DNA of 64,000 bases from Stratiolaelaps scimitus (Eukaryota > Arthropoda > Arachnida > Mesostigmata > Laelapidae): NCBI GenBank assembly GCA_019614645.1, contig JABWDB010000005.1, forward strand, positions 1,892,001-1,956,000, read 5' to 3'. A program made the position numbers and the translations under genes. This document shows, in pieces, positions 1 through 13,400 of this stretch (positions are counted from its first letter, which is position 1; every line of letters starts with the position of its first letter). Below the pieces are notes generated by a model, which saw nothing but the letters and a program-made list of their open reading frames with translations, did not search any database and had not been told where the DNA came from.

Positions 1-750
1 TTCATGGCGCACAGAAATGGTCTCGGGCCTTGCCTGTACGAGGCGTTTCAGCATCTGAAGCAACGCGTTTATGATGTATGATATCTCGTCATAGCTGTGG
101 CTATTGTTCTTCAACATTTCAGACAAAATTAAACGCCATTGGGTACGATATTTCATATATTTCACGGCGATATATTTATAAGATATTATCAAACCCTATG
201 TGTGTTCCCTGCTCAACATGGTTGTAAGGATGAGTTTTCGACAAATTGAAAACAGGAGGGCAACTGTACTCTGTTGTCGGAAGATTCAGTCGTACCGACG
301 CCTATATCGTGATAATGAAACATGTAATAAAAACGAGGTCATACTCTGAAAACTACCCAGATATACAGGAACTTCGTTGTTGTCTTTGTGCTTGTGGCAT
401 ATACGACTCAGAACGTACATTGTTTTCCTCCGTATTCATATCTTTCAACATGACAGCGTGGTCAGATAAATGAATGAATATCATGGCCTATCATAGTTGG
501 CGTTCAATCGTTGTTTATTGCCTAAGAAAGGTAGATCAAGCTTAAACGATATATTATATACTGAGTTTGCTGTATGTGTAATACTGCATATCCACATGTG
601 TAAGCTTATCCTCCTGTGTCGGCTTATCCGCTTCTATGCAGAGATCTCCCACCTTGCTACGCTCCGTTTGCTTTCAATTTGTATTATCATTATTTTTATG
701 CTGTTGCATTTCCCTATTCTCGTTCCCCGTACTGTCATAAGGGTTTCCGC
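1..750. other. AT-rich DNA without a recognisable gene
   Basis: Only short, overlapping chance reading frames are present. No splice-consistent exon, RNA gene or repeat family was recognised. Confidence 0.5.
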
Positions 751-2395
751 TGCTACACCAGGAACATTATACCACCATGAGCACCACGATGCCCAACAGA
801 TTTATATCTTCTTGATTTCGCTCTGACGGAGCTAAGATTCCTCACCTTGGTCCGCCTTCCCTGATCGCAACTCCCTAACGCTAAGGCACTCTTCGCTGTT
901 AGCTCTTCCCTGTTTCCGCTTAAGTTTTCCACCAAGCATTCGTCTCCATCCCCTTTGTAGGTTCTGGTGTTCTTGTGCGCCTGCCCACCTGTCCTGCCTG
1001 CCGTAGCGCCTACGTGGCAGGCCATCGGCATAGCATACAGCTCCCCGCCTAACAGTTTCAGCCGGGGCAAGCTGTGCGACAGAGACGGACTTCCCCCACG
1101 AGCCCGCACCTCCGGGGTCTCTCTTTCATTCTCCTACAACGTTCGCCCAGCCGTTCGTTGCTGGGTAATCAACCGCACTACGACTGCTACTACAGCTACT
1201 ATGTGGTCCTGCTCCGATTTCCTAATTCCTCTCCCCGGTGTCATCACCGCCTCGGACTCCCCTCCCAACTCTCTTTCTGGCCATAGCCACTTTTCAGTGG
1301 CCCTCGGGCAGCCACCAGATCCCCGCAGATCCCCGGTTAGTGACACTCTGTTGATGAGATGTCTGTCGCGGGGTGCGTCCATATTATCACTATCAGCGCG
1401 TGCTGTATGGCCCTGATAGTAGCACTGGCACTAGCAATAGTAGCAGTTTGTGGCGGAGCTCTGTTCCCGTTTGGCCTCTCCCACGTCTTTCCCGTTGCCC
1501 GAGGGCAGCAATCCCTCTCCCGATCGAGGTGTGCATCCGGGACAGCTTTTGCGTCCCTATCCCGGCTCAACTGTCGGCCGGCCTTTCGGTGCCTCGTGTG
1601 TTCTGCAGAGAAGCCTCCGGACCTGGCTCGTTTTCTTGCTCGCGCAGAGGTCTTTATTACTCGACAGTGTTGTCCGACGGCTCCACGCTGCTTTGCTCTG
1701 CTGCTGTGGCCGGTGTTGTGTGGCCACTTACCCTCCTCAGCCGACTGCAGGGTCTCTATGAGCTCTCTCTGCTGCAGCCATCGCTCAGCTGCCGGCAGGC
1801 ATCACTTCTCTACTCTACGCCGAACTATTGGCGCCACCGCATTCGTCGGCAGGTTGGCTGGCTCTGCGTGAGACTGGTTAGCCAGTGGTGGCGGTAGTGG
1901 CTCCGTATCATCTCGCAGCACGCAGACCGTTGTGGGCCCTTTCCCAGTGAGCCCTTCCACACGCAGCATAGTTCCCTCAGTTGGCGCCTCTGCTGCCGTC
2001 GCTGCAACCGCGGCAGTCGCTATCGCATCGGCGGGCACCAAGCATTCGTGTTTTGCTATAACGTTCCTTTATAGAGTTGTGCAGCGTATCCGCATCTGTT
2101 CGGTGCGGACGAGACTATACGCGTCTCACAGACGACACTCCGACCGTCGCCGTCTGCTTCTACTGCGTTCGTCTTTAAGTTCGCTGCAGAAATCTTGCCC
2201 AGTTCACCAGCCGACGTTTCGCGCTTCACTGGACGCCGCTGAGGCGTCACACTTCGCTACAGCGGTGCAGACAGAGAGGAGTCGTTTCGGAGTTTACGAG
2301 TTCCAAAACGTACTGTGGGTCGACACTAGCTGCCTCTCCCTCTCTAACCAGCTGTTGTTCCAACTGGCGCTCGGAAGAACAACACCTGTCTGAAG
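751..2395. other. Pyrimidine-rich, GC-richer block, possibly an oppositely transcribed leader or old element
   Basis: The + strand is rich in C and T, so several overlapping frames stay open by composition. On the - strand one frame is open from 2041 to 1337 except for a single TGA at 1802-1804. It contains LPAAERWLQQRELIETLQS, and that run is followed by a good donor (GAGGAGG|GTAAGT). No protein family is recognised. It mirrors the purine-rich leader of the oxidase, so a divergent gene running off the left edge is one reading; an old repeat is another. Confidence 0.25.
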
Positions 2396-2699
2396 GGTAG
2401 TGAAATTATCGCATACAGGCTTTCACTCTTTAGCCCGAAGAAGCGTTGTAGTTTAACACCAACAAGAAATTAGAACAAGGCGCATACGTATACAACTGCA
2501 CTCGAATATGTACCTGCAACAAAACGAGAACGATTGATCCTCAAGCACCCCCCCACACCTTTATGCGATAGGATTCATACGGTGATGGTGGGTATATACA
2601 ATATGCTAGTTAGACTGGTTCCGCTACCCTTTCATCGACCCAACTCGGTAGGTCAGCGCAATTTTCAGCCATTCCACCGCCTCCTCAGTCCGCTGCCGT
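2396..2699. other. Short gap with no recognised feature
   Basis: AT-rich spacer between the pyrimidine-rich block and the purine-rich oxidase leader. If the left block is transcribed leftward this would be a shared promoter region, but no core promoter motif is convincing. Confidence 0.35.
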
Positions 2700-3255
2700 A
2701 CTAGCGGCGGCTAGGACGGAACAGGACAACAGCTGGCTGCAAAGTGCCGTAAGTCGATGCGCGGCCTTTCCTCAGCTGTTGGTGTTGGCTAACGAAGCGC
2801 CCGGGCAAGGGCTCTCCTGTGAGAAGGAGAAAGAGGAGGAGGCGGTTTTCTACTCGATAGCAACCAACAACAGCAAAGTCTGTACGCCTGACGTCGACAG
2901 AAGCAAAATAGCGGAGAAGGAATCGACCCGCCACTCGAGGCGCCGGCAGAGAGAGAAGGACAGTCGCTCGCCCACCGCCGCTAGCAGTAGTGCCCCTGTG
3001 ACAAGACCAACACCGTCCGACGTCTTGTGTGACAAGGCAGCGACGCCGCGCGGCACACGATATCTCCCCGGCAAGATTCGTTGGGTCGACAGACCCGCAG
3101 GCAGTCAACCAGCAAGAGTCACTAAACGGCACATTGGCAAAGCGAGCCTGAAGGGAAAATCGAAATCGAGAAGAAAAACTTGAAGAACTCTTAGGGAATC
3201 TGTGCAGACGTGAAGAACACAGCCGATACAGGGAGACAACGAAAAGTTGTACAAA
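2700..3255 (+). promoter_or_regulatory. Probable 5' UTR and promoter region of the monoamine oxidase gene
   Basis: This stretch just upstream of the start codon is GC-richer and purine-rich on + (many GAGAAGG/AGAGGAGG tracts) compared with the AT-rich flanks. That fits a transcribed leader. The transcription start cannot be fixed from sequence alone. A long open frame on the opposite strand here is an artefact of the purine bias. Confidence 0.45.
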
Positions 3256-4489
3256 ATGTCCCAGGACAGCCCAGTGATCGTTGTAGGCGCCGGAGTGAGT
3301 GGTGAGTGAACACAACCGAGCAAGAAGAAGCTTGCCGTGGGAACGGATACGAGTGTTATTGTTGCTGATACTGGTGTTAATCATATCGCAGGGTGGAATT
3401 GCATAAACATTCGATGTTTTTATGATATCGCATAGTATACGGCTGGCCGCGTTAGTTCATCCATCGTGACAGAGAGAGCTGACAAAAGAGAACACTTGAG
3501 CTAACCATGGGTTAAAAAATCTGGCCATCCAAAGTGATGGCTCGCACAAAAACCTATACCACATTTCGAGACTGTGCATAATTTGCCATATGTGCTATAG
3601 AATTGAACTAGATATATGCCATATGTGTTAGTAAATTGCGCGCTAACCTGCCTAGTTCAGCCAAGTCCCAAGCTAACACAGTTATTAGCTAGTTCGCGTG
3701 TATCGTTGAATCGCAAGCCGAGTCACATCGCAATTTCCAAATAGGCATGGACAGCGAGACTACCCCGCAAGCTCGCGGTGCGGTCTTCCGCCTTTTTTTC
3801 TAGAATTGTAAAACACTTTTCCCAAAATTGTGAAACACTTTAACGCAAGCAGCCGTCGGGACGATCAGGATCCCATGCAAAACAAATTCGGTGGCTCGAA
3901 GCTCATCGTCTAATTGTTGTAACTTCGATTGCGGGTCACGCAAAATAGTGGCGTGTGACAAAAACTCAGTAGTATTCGCCGGCGTGCAGGAGTATCCGTC
4001 CATTTCAAATAGACACACGCTTCATCTCTGCTTGCTTGCAGTGATCGTCGCAAACTGCGACGCCTGTTTGGTGGCACTTTACGGGTTTTCGATAAAGGGC
4101 CGGCCACATCCGAGCAGTATCGACCACAGCAAAATATGAGATATAATGTTTGCCCGCTAACTAATAGCAGTTTCCTCTTGAAATACATGCCTCTTAATGA
4201 AAAGGCACGGTCCTCCAAAACATGTTTTGATGCGCTGATACTAAAGCAATCGAGTGGAGATTGACCGAAGCTGGGTAACTACGATTAGTGTGATGAGTGT
4301 TTGCTATGATGAACCCGATGTTAGATTTACGTTGAGAAGCCATTGATGCTTGGTCATGCGTTCGGGTGTTTTCAGGATAAGAAAATTGGGGTGTATATGT
4401 GTATATGTTACTGTGAGGATGTAATGTAAACTGTTTTTCACTTATTAAGAATTCTCGAGCTTCAAGCGTAGATTGAGGGGTAAGGGACC

Positions 4490-4522
<33 letters not shown>

Positions 4523-5175
4523 TATAATTATCTGAGTCATTGATTGATAACCATGGCTACAAGCATGGCCAAACAATGGGTAAGCTATGGAACGGTTGCG
4601 GTTTCGCACACAGAACTCTGCGGTTCTGCGGTTGGTTTATCGACGATCACTGCGTTCAAGTGTATTTAAGACATGTCACAAAGCGCGGAGTTGTGGTATC
4701 ATAAAGACGTTAACTGGCCGCGGATGGCCATAACATGGAGGCGCGTTAATTTCATCAGAACTTGAGCAATCCTCTCCAACATCTGTTATTTGAAAACGAC
4801 GCGAAGGAAAACCTTTCCTGTGGACACTCACGATGTGATTAGGAACGAGAGTACTCTGAAAACATCTTCAAAAGCATCGTAAAGAGTTTATAATCAAGTT
4901 GAGAGTGTGTGCCCATATGGGCAAGCAAATTGAATTCTACCAAATACTACCAGCAACATTCAGTTGCTATCGCATGCATTGCGTCTGACGAGAGGGTTCG
5001 TTTGGCGCTGGGTTGCGCTATGTGTGGCTTTCTGTCTTCATATGATGGGTTCGGCTCATCTCCTATGTTTTTTTTAGTCTAATACCCTTGATTGTGTTGT
5101 TTGTTTGCCATGTGTCCCACTGATAAGGCACCACCGTTTTACAAACCGATCCACACACACATATAAAACTGCATA

Positions 5176-5236
<61 letters not shown>

Positions 5237-7409
5237 GCAGTTTTGATTAAAAGCAACGTGACTGGCGAATATCACGACAATCACGTTTGTGCTATCTGTG
5301 CCTCTCTGCAAATAGACACCTATCTCGCAGTATCTGCCAGTCTACTCCAAGGAGATGACAATAGAGTGGCGCATACTAGAAGGACAACTATTGCACTGTC
5401 AGCAGTAGATTGGAGGGAGAGCGAGATAGCCGCTACGCTCAATGCGCCATGTCCAGTGGAACAATTCACATGGGCGGCGTTAGTGAAGGACCCTAGTGAT
5501 TCGATGATTGAACAATTGATTTTCACTGATGAACGTTGAACGTGCCACCGGCGGAGTCGACACCCGATAGTCTGTTCCAGCCCTGTTCAGAAAACATACT
5601 GCATTATAGTTTGCAGGTAGTCGGTGACCGGCGCCGGAGAGGGCTACACCTTGCCGAGGTCGGTTCGCTTGCTTGGTTGGGTCAGCCAATATGCAGTAAC
5701 CTTGAAACCAAAAATTCTCATTGGACATATGACACTGCCCATAGGGATCCGTCTTGATATCATGGAAATATCTGTTTAAAGCGCTTTTTTGTCAGTCGGC
5801 GTTGCTGCGGCCACGGTGTCACTTTGCTAAGCAATCACAACAATGATGAATGACAACACCGACCGAATTCATATGGTCTTGAACGAAGCTCGGCCATCGC
5901 AAGGGCAGTATTAGGCGAATAAAAAACGCTGCGAACGGACGAAGAGACTAATTGGCGATTTGTACAAATCAATTTCTTGGTGAGCACTGGCTTCGAGTTT
6001 TGGCTACTTCGAGCACGTCCGCCGAATCAGACATTTTGATCACACAGCAAATCTAAGTGCTGTCTCGACAACTCTGTTCGATAGACGTAAGTGAACGGGG
6101 GAGGGTAGAACAAAGCCGACAGTGAGCTCGGAGGTGGGTTCACATTAAGAAAACAACGTGGGCTTACTGTTGACAAAACATCCGTTTCAACTGTAAACAC
6201 ACATTTGAGCCGAGGTTTAATTAAAGGCTATCTAGTTCTTGGAGTATACGTGCGTCCGTACCTGTTGCAGCCGGAACACAGTAGAGAGAAATAAGTAACA
6301 GAATTGCAAACCCGATGCTTTGCCACACATATGGCTTTCGCTAATGAGCTAGGTTTCTAATAAGCGATCATCAAAAATTTCTTACAAATGTCATTTTTTT
6401 TTAATGTCGCCCTTCATCACTTCAATTCGACAAATGAAGGTGTACCCACATCTTTACTTGCCAACGATACGATCGTTTTACTTTAAGTGCATTAAGTCGC
6501 TTGTATGCTGTCGTATTCACGAAACGAAATATCGATTATCAGCTCACGGCGAACTCGCAACACAATGTCTTGGTAAACCATGCAAATCTAGCACGTTGGC
6601 TATCGATCACAGACTGCCTCTGCGATTCGCATCTGTGTCAAACTAAACTATAGGCCTGTCCACTCTACCGCGAGATTTTCAGAGACACGGCACTTATCTT
6701 TCTCTCTCTCTCTCACTCTCTCTTCTTGTTTTGATCACACGCCTACGAATTGCAAAGTCACGTAGGCCACACGGCCGGTAGTTCTGCCTGCCAACTGGAC
6801 GCATTCATTTGCCTAAAGACAGGGTAGAAGGCCGGCCCGACCCCAGGGATCAGGTAAAATAATATGATGATAACATTGCGAGGTAGTTCGGTGTTACGGT
6901 AATCGAATGACCTCGATGCCGCCCGACACGATACTGCTATGGGGTTAAGGGATACGTGAGGGTCACGGTAGACAGGAATTATAACCGAATTGGGCAATGG
7001 CGAGATAGTGTTATGTACACTTTGAATTTTTACTACAATTTACATTTTTATAGTGTATTTTGGCTATAAATGCTTCCACACAAAAGAGCTACTCGTGTCA
7101 AGGCAACTTAGGAATTATCTCTTTATTCTGTAGTTTTTTTTAAAGGGGGTGTGATGGCATACTAATGCATGCCAACACCATGACCGCCCCCCCTTATGGA
7201 ACTGTTGACGATGTTCAACAGCACCACCCTTCCCGGTATCGCTTTATTTTTGATATATATATCTTTATTCTGTACTTGTCATATTATTATTATTATTATA
7301 AATGTTCGAATCGAAAATGATCTCTTACCTATTATTGTGTCTCCATTGGATTGTGGTAACAACCTGGTTACTATAAAAATAAGTTTTTTATATATCTAGT
7401 CTTCGAAGC

Positions 7410-7451
<42 letters not shown>

Positions 7452-10400
7452 CGCACTCCCTTGTAGTTGATTCTCTCTAATATATAGCATTAGCATCAGC
7501 ACCGAGGAAAGAAAATGTTTTTCGTAATTGCCCTGTATAAAATTTGCTCACGGATTCGAGATCAAGCACCCACATATCTCGATATGTGCACATAGGGCTT
7601 CATATATACGAGTCTTTCCACTTACGATGTTTACCTCGACGTGGCATATACAAGCAAACACCGGTTCGGAAGATAGCACCCAATAGACTATTCGCGGGAG
7701 CCGATCAAACAAAAAATAGACGGCCTGCTCAAATAAGCTCCGGTGTATTGCGGCCACGATCCCTGATCGATGGTTGCCTGGTCCAGCGTCTCCAAGAGCG
7801 ATCGCCTTAAGGCAGCCGTCGTAAAACCATGACTCCTGCTTGTTTAGCGTATATATAGAGAAGCGGCCGAATCGCCTCGGCTGATATTAGTAGCTAGACT
7901 ATAGTCAATGATTGAATAATCGATTTGTTGCTTGCGTAGAATAAATTTTTTTGTTTGGTTTTGATCTTTCGTAACTTCGAAACACAGCACGATGTTAAAT
8001 ATTTGTTGGTTTGGAAGAGATCGAAATTATGATTAGGCAAGGTACACGAAAAGGCAACTCTGCTGACTTTGAACAGCTAATTTTTTCCGTTTGACACTAA
8101 ACATAGCTAGTGATCCAGCCTCGTATTTCAGCTGGACAATATAACAGCGTCTAAAATTGGTGTCGGTCCGATGCGGCGTTTGCAAACACGACCCCAGCGT
8201 TGCGATTCTTTGTCGGGTCCCGGTCCAGTGCGTTCATTCACCAGATCGAGACCGCTCGAATGACGACGATTTGAGCGTTATGTCTTGTTAATTTCGGTGG
8301 TTGGAGATACGTCCAACGATCCGCTCCGTGTCATCGCACCAGGGTGCCACTGGCCGCGGGCGGCGTTATACAAAAAACCAAGGTCACCTCCTTCATTCAA
8401 ACGGGGAAACTTGCCAGAGAGTAGTTGTTGCCGTGGCTTGTACTTGAAGGCATCTTTCATCCGTTCAAAAGCCGCAACATCATCTCACACGCTCTCAAAT
8501 TGACCACCATATAGTGTATTAATTAGGGGCTTTTAGGAGATACACAAATACAGGTGCCAAGATGAAAAGTGTAAAATCTATGTGGCGTAATCGTACTGCG
8601 TACCGGTAAATAGATATGGAACGCGTTTGGAAGGTTCAGACGGATGTCTTTGTCGATCCGGCTTCTCTGCTGGTCAAAAACAAGTACATGCATTTCCTTC
8701 TAAAAACGAAAACACACGGAAACCGCCACGGAGCCGTGGCGGCATAGCTGCGCATCTGCCTTTCTAAATGCTTGAACACGCCCGCAATATATATTCGCAT
8801 CGGTGGTTGCAGTATTTGTATAATAATTTTTTTTTTCTTGAGAGCTCCAAATTGCACGGCCATGAAACACATGAAGAGCTGTTATCTATACGTGAGTCTA
8901 GATTAACTGCCGCCATCTTTACGAAGTATATACATCGACGAACAGATTAAATATGTCTGTTATCTCTACTATGATACGTCGAGTATGTTATGTTCATTGT
9001 TTTGTTGTTGTTGTTGTTGATAAAACAAAAAATGAAGACGCCCTTGAACCCGCAAAACCTCTCGGGTAAAAAGCTTTTCAAGTCTTCGGTAAACCTTGAT
9101 TTTACCCTTCTTTGCTCAAATAAAGACTTTTACGCTAAATCCAGCGGGAAAATGACAAATTAATGAGAGCTGCATCATCCTGTTGTATATCCTAGGTGTA
9201 CTGAATGAATTTTTTGCTGGACAAATGAGAGTAATTCTGAAATGACAACGGTTATTTTATACAATATTTCTCCTTTACGACAAACATAAAGATTACATCT
9301 AATCTATCACCCTCCCTCTCAAAGTTTTTATGTATATATATACGCACATAAACTGAGGCTGGGTCCATAGTTAGTTCCATCAGCATTTATGAACCGAACA
9401 CCTCCACATCCATATCATATCCATAGAATCATTTCCCCAATTCTGCCCATTCATTCAGCATCTTTCATGCTGTATCATGAATTCACGGTTAAAATCTTGC
9501 GGGCAGAAGACGCGCAAAGAATGCATTCTGCAGTATAACAAAAGGAACAACATGATATTCCGTAATATTAACATTCGTGTATGGGACGGGTGCTCACCAA
9601 TGTAAACTATACGTGCAAGTGAGTCTGGCCATCAAGTTCGCCCTTGTTGTTTCGCACGATACCGTGCGCAAAGTCTCTGTTCCCAGCGCCGCTGCCGCCG
9701 CCGCCGCCTGGTTTTGTCGCGTTCATCCGATTTAGCAGCGACGTGAGACGTCAGCGGCCCATCATTGGCGGCCGAAACGCCGCCGTTACGCGCGAAATTC
9801 AGCAGCAAACCAGCAGCAAGCGAGCCAGCCAGCCGCGAACGAACCACTCTGACAGCGAAAGAAGATAAGAGATGGCAAAGCCAACGGCTCGTCAACCCCC
9901 TCCGCCTCGGCGACAGCGCTCGAAGCGACAGCCAACGCTGGCCAGTGTCTGTCTCTACGGTGGTAGTCCGTCGCTAGACGACCAGGCCAAGCAAGTCACT
10001 TGCTCTGTTTGTTGGCATTTGATGCGGGGCCAGGCAATGTACCCGGTCACAGCTCTTATCTCCCAACGCAACACCCTCGATTCAGCTCATAGCAATATAG
10101 GCACCACAGAAACGGGTAGATAAATTGACAAGCCGAGCCAAGGCTACTCAATACGCAACGTGAACAGTGGCAATAATATTATTATAATTGTGAAATATTA
10201 GCTCGATAAATAACACACGTCGTGGCTGTTGTGAAAGCTAGCTGAAGTGATGGCGCTGATAGTATAGCAGGTTAATTAATACAATTGCCAACCCAAGTAC
10301 GCTTAGCACAGGTATGCGTGCCTTGACACGGCTGTGATTGCAGCGGCTGAATGCGATAACGTGGAGAGGCAGCCTACTGATTTCGGCTTGTTGACTGATC

Positions 10401-13400
10401 ATTGTTAACGAATCGCGGACCCGTGTTCGGCCAAAATCCATGTGGCAATAAATACATATAGCGATTGCAATCAAACTACAGTCGTTCCTATCAGCTTTAA
10501 AGCATGACGTAATTCTCTCGAGATAAGCAGATGGAATCAGCTGCATCCATACGAAAACGCGGGGGCAATATTGCTTGTTTTAATTTGGAGATGATTTTTT
10601 TAAGTATTGCTATACTATAGCAAAGTCTCCCCAGGCTACAAGAACGATACCGAATTGAAGCCATTCGTTCAACGAGTTGACGATTTGAACACTGTTTGGT
10701 CGGTCAAGTTGAGGTGACCGGGCGTATGACAAAAATATTATACTCAGTTTGGAAGGCAACCATTTTGCGAGCCTCGAAGAGAGACGACAACTTTAGGCAC
10801 CAGTCAGATTTGAATGGATAGCCGGACGGCCACACATAATTACATTGACTATACTATAACGTAACAGATGGTACATTATCCGAAATTGGCTTGGGTTTCT
10901 TTCCAACGCACTTTGTGTTATCAACATTCGTTCAGAAAAACGATCGATTCAAAACCGCGTATTTCATGCATCGTTGCTGAAGAACCTCGCCTATGGCGTC
11001 ATCGATCCGATGGTACGCGTTGCGCGGGATGACCAAGTATAAGCTTACTGTGTTCTAAGCAGAGATTGAAGCACGTTGATCAACTCCGTCACAACGATGT
11101 GAAAGGTAGCGCCATTGCCGCCATCGGTGGCACGATGTCGTCTCGTTCGATTATACACAGCAATAATGGGACTTCTCATAGGCAAGATCCTGGTTGTCGT
11201 TAGTGAACTCGGAAGTCTGTGTGAAGAAACGACTCGCTCGAACTAAGAGCCTGAGAGAGAGACAGAGAGAGACAATTCTTTGAAATAATGACAAAACAAC
11301 CTTCGAAGGGTTCTCCCTGACGCTAGACCGCTTATTCTCCAGTCCATCATCGCCTAAAACCGCCGGGTCAGCGCTACCCGTTATGTGTTGACCAGATGAA
11401 CTGGGCTCATATGGAGGATGCAGCTGAGTGCGCCAATGTCTTTCGCATGGATATGCCCCCCGGGACAGCACTTGTAACATGTTCGATTAAATACTGCGCT
11501 TTAATATTTTGAGCTGACTCTCACTTGTGACTTGCCTGTGTGATACGTCTCGGAACCGATCAGATCCTATACTGCCCAATGCAATCCAATAGCCAAACGT
11601 TGATCGTGGAACGAATAGTTGCCTTCTATTATTAATTCATATATCGAATTATACGGGACGATCAAGCTTTGGACCAGAGCAGGAAGTCCAGTGTGCGTCG
11701 TTACGACTCGGTAATTCCTTCACCCTATTACTCGTCAACATTTAAATACAACATAGGTGACAGCGAAGTTGGATTGGCAGAATGTGAGGGTGCAACGAAA
11801 ACTGCAATATAAAATTGACAGCTTGGAGACACTGTATCATTGTAACTATTATTATTATTATTGTTGTTTATTGTAACGTTGTTATTGTTGTTTCGACGTC
11901 GAACGCCCACTATCTTCCACTGCTTACGTCAGGTGAAGAGCCTTCATCGTGAATATCCTCTGCTCACGTTCGTTAGACCTCATTTGATTTTTACGTCACG
12001 TAACAAGCCCCAAACACCGCTGTCGGGATTTCCTGTTCCGTCGTCGCTCCACCCAATCGAATTTTGCCAGAGGTACAAGTTCGGCACGACTGCTAATGCT
12101 GCATATGTTATCCTTCCGCATAGGAGATCACGTAGGGGAAACAATACTACTTTTAACTCCGTTATAGATGGATGTAGTTTTCATTTTTGTACAGAATTTC
12201 TAGGACTTTTGACTTGTTTTTTACTTCATCCTCCGCTGCTTTTTCCTGTTCCCGGTAGGCTTGGCGGCGGCCCGCGAATGCATCAAACGTGGACAAGAAG
12301 TTCTCGTGCTTGAAGCACGTGATCGAGTTGGTGGGAGGACGTACACGCAAGAGGTAAGCCTATCAGCATCAATTACAAATCGCAAAAATCCTCTATTGTT
12401 TTGTCTTGATAACACATTTAGAAGGCAAGTGAAAATAAATCAGCTACACAATCCTTTGAGACGGTCGATGCACCAGTGCGTTTCCCTATTCGACAAATCA
12501 TATAAAAAGTAACTATACTTATAATACAACACTTGAACGACAACGATTGATTGGGAAACGTTCTTCAATGAGTCTGGGAGGGCTTCTCATAGGACTTAGG
12601 TTTCGAAGCCGCATTGTACATATTTAGATGACACTATCAACTGTAAGCACACACAGGCCGTGTTCTTGAACTACGCACATGTGGCTTTGGCTTATTGCTG
12701 GCTTGCTTAATTTAATTTTCTGACCACCTTATTTTCCTGCAAACAGGGAGACAAATTTGGCTATGTGGACATCGGAGGCGCCTACGTGGGAGCAACACAG
12801 AATCACCTACTTCGAACCCTACAGGAGCTCAATCTGCAGGACAAACTCTATCGTATCTACGTCGAGAATCGATTCATCTTTCTGCTAAATGTATGTAGGG
12901 ATGTGACCGAATGCCAAAAGCATATCTAGGTGGTATGTCCCGTCGAAAGCTCGATAATAATGGGAGAAAATTAGGTCGTAGAATTATGAAGGTCTTCGTT
13001 GTAGGTCGAAGTGGAGAAACATTATCGCTATTTTCAAAACGCATCACTCGAGGGAAGCTTATAATTTGGATCGCGCTTCGAGCTGTTGGATCGGTGCTCA
13101 TACCCGGACGGTGAACAGTTCGTGTGAAAACTAGAGAAATTGATAAATTTTACGCTGCCGACTGACCTCTGAATTTGGTCGTTTTCATAGGGAAGACGAT
13201 ACAAGCACCCGGCGGACGACTTCCCGCACTTTTGGAACCCTTTGGCGGAGATGGATGTTAACAACTTCTTTCGAACCATCGACGATATGGGCAAAGAGAT
13301 TCCAGCCGATGCCCCATGGGACGCTCCTCATGCAGAAGAATGGGACAGGATGACGTACAAGGAGTTCATCAACAAAACGTGTTGGACCAAGTTAGTATCC

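Larger units (their letters stand above)
3302..12258 (+). other. Intron 1 of the monoamine oxidase gene (about 9 kb)
   Basis: Starts GTGAGTG after the codon for Ser15 plus one base and ends CCCGGTAG. It interrupts the FAD-binding GxGxxG motif at its last glycine. It contains (AT)n arrays (4490-4527, 5174-5236, 7410-7451), a long palindrome at 5165-5244, a CT-rich run near 6700-6722, a GC-richer exon-like patch at 9640-10123, and an ambiguous open stretch near 11151-11480. No conserved oxidase exon was found inside it. Confidence 0.85.

Noticed and set aside
2701..3384. 227-codon open frame on -
   Set aside because: It is antisense to the purine-rich oxidase leader and first exon. The purine bias removes stops on the other strand, and the peptide has no recognised domain.
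5105..5539. 144-codon + frame and its minus counterparts around 5063-5311
   Set aside because: Driven by Ile-Tyr repeats from the (AT)n palindrome, inside an intron.
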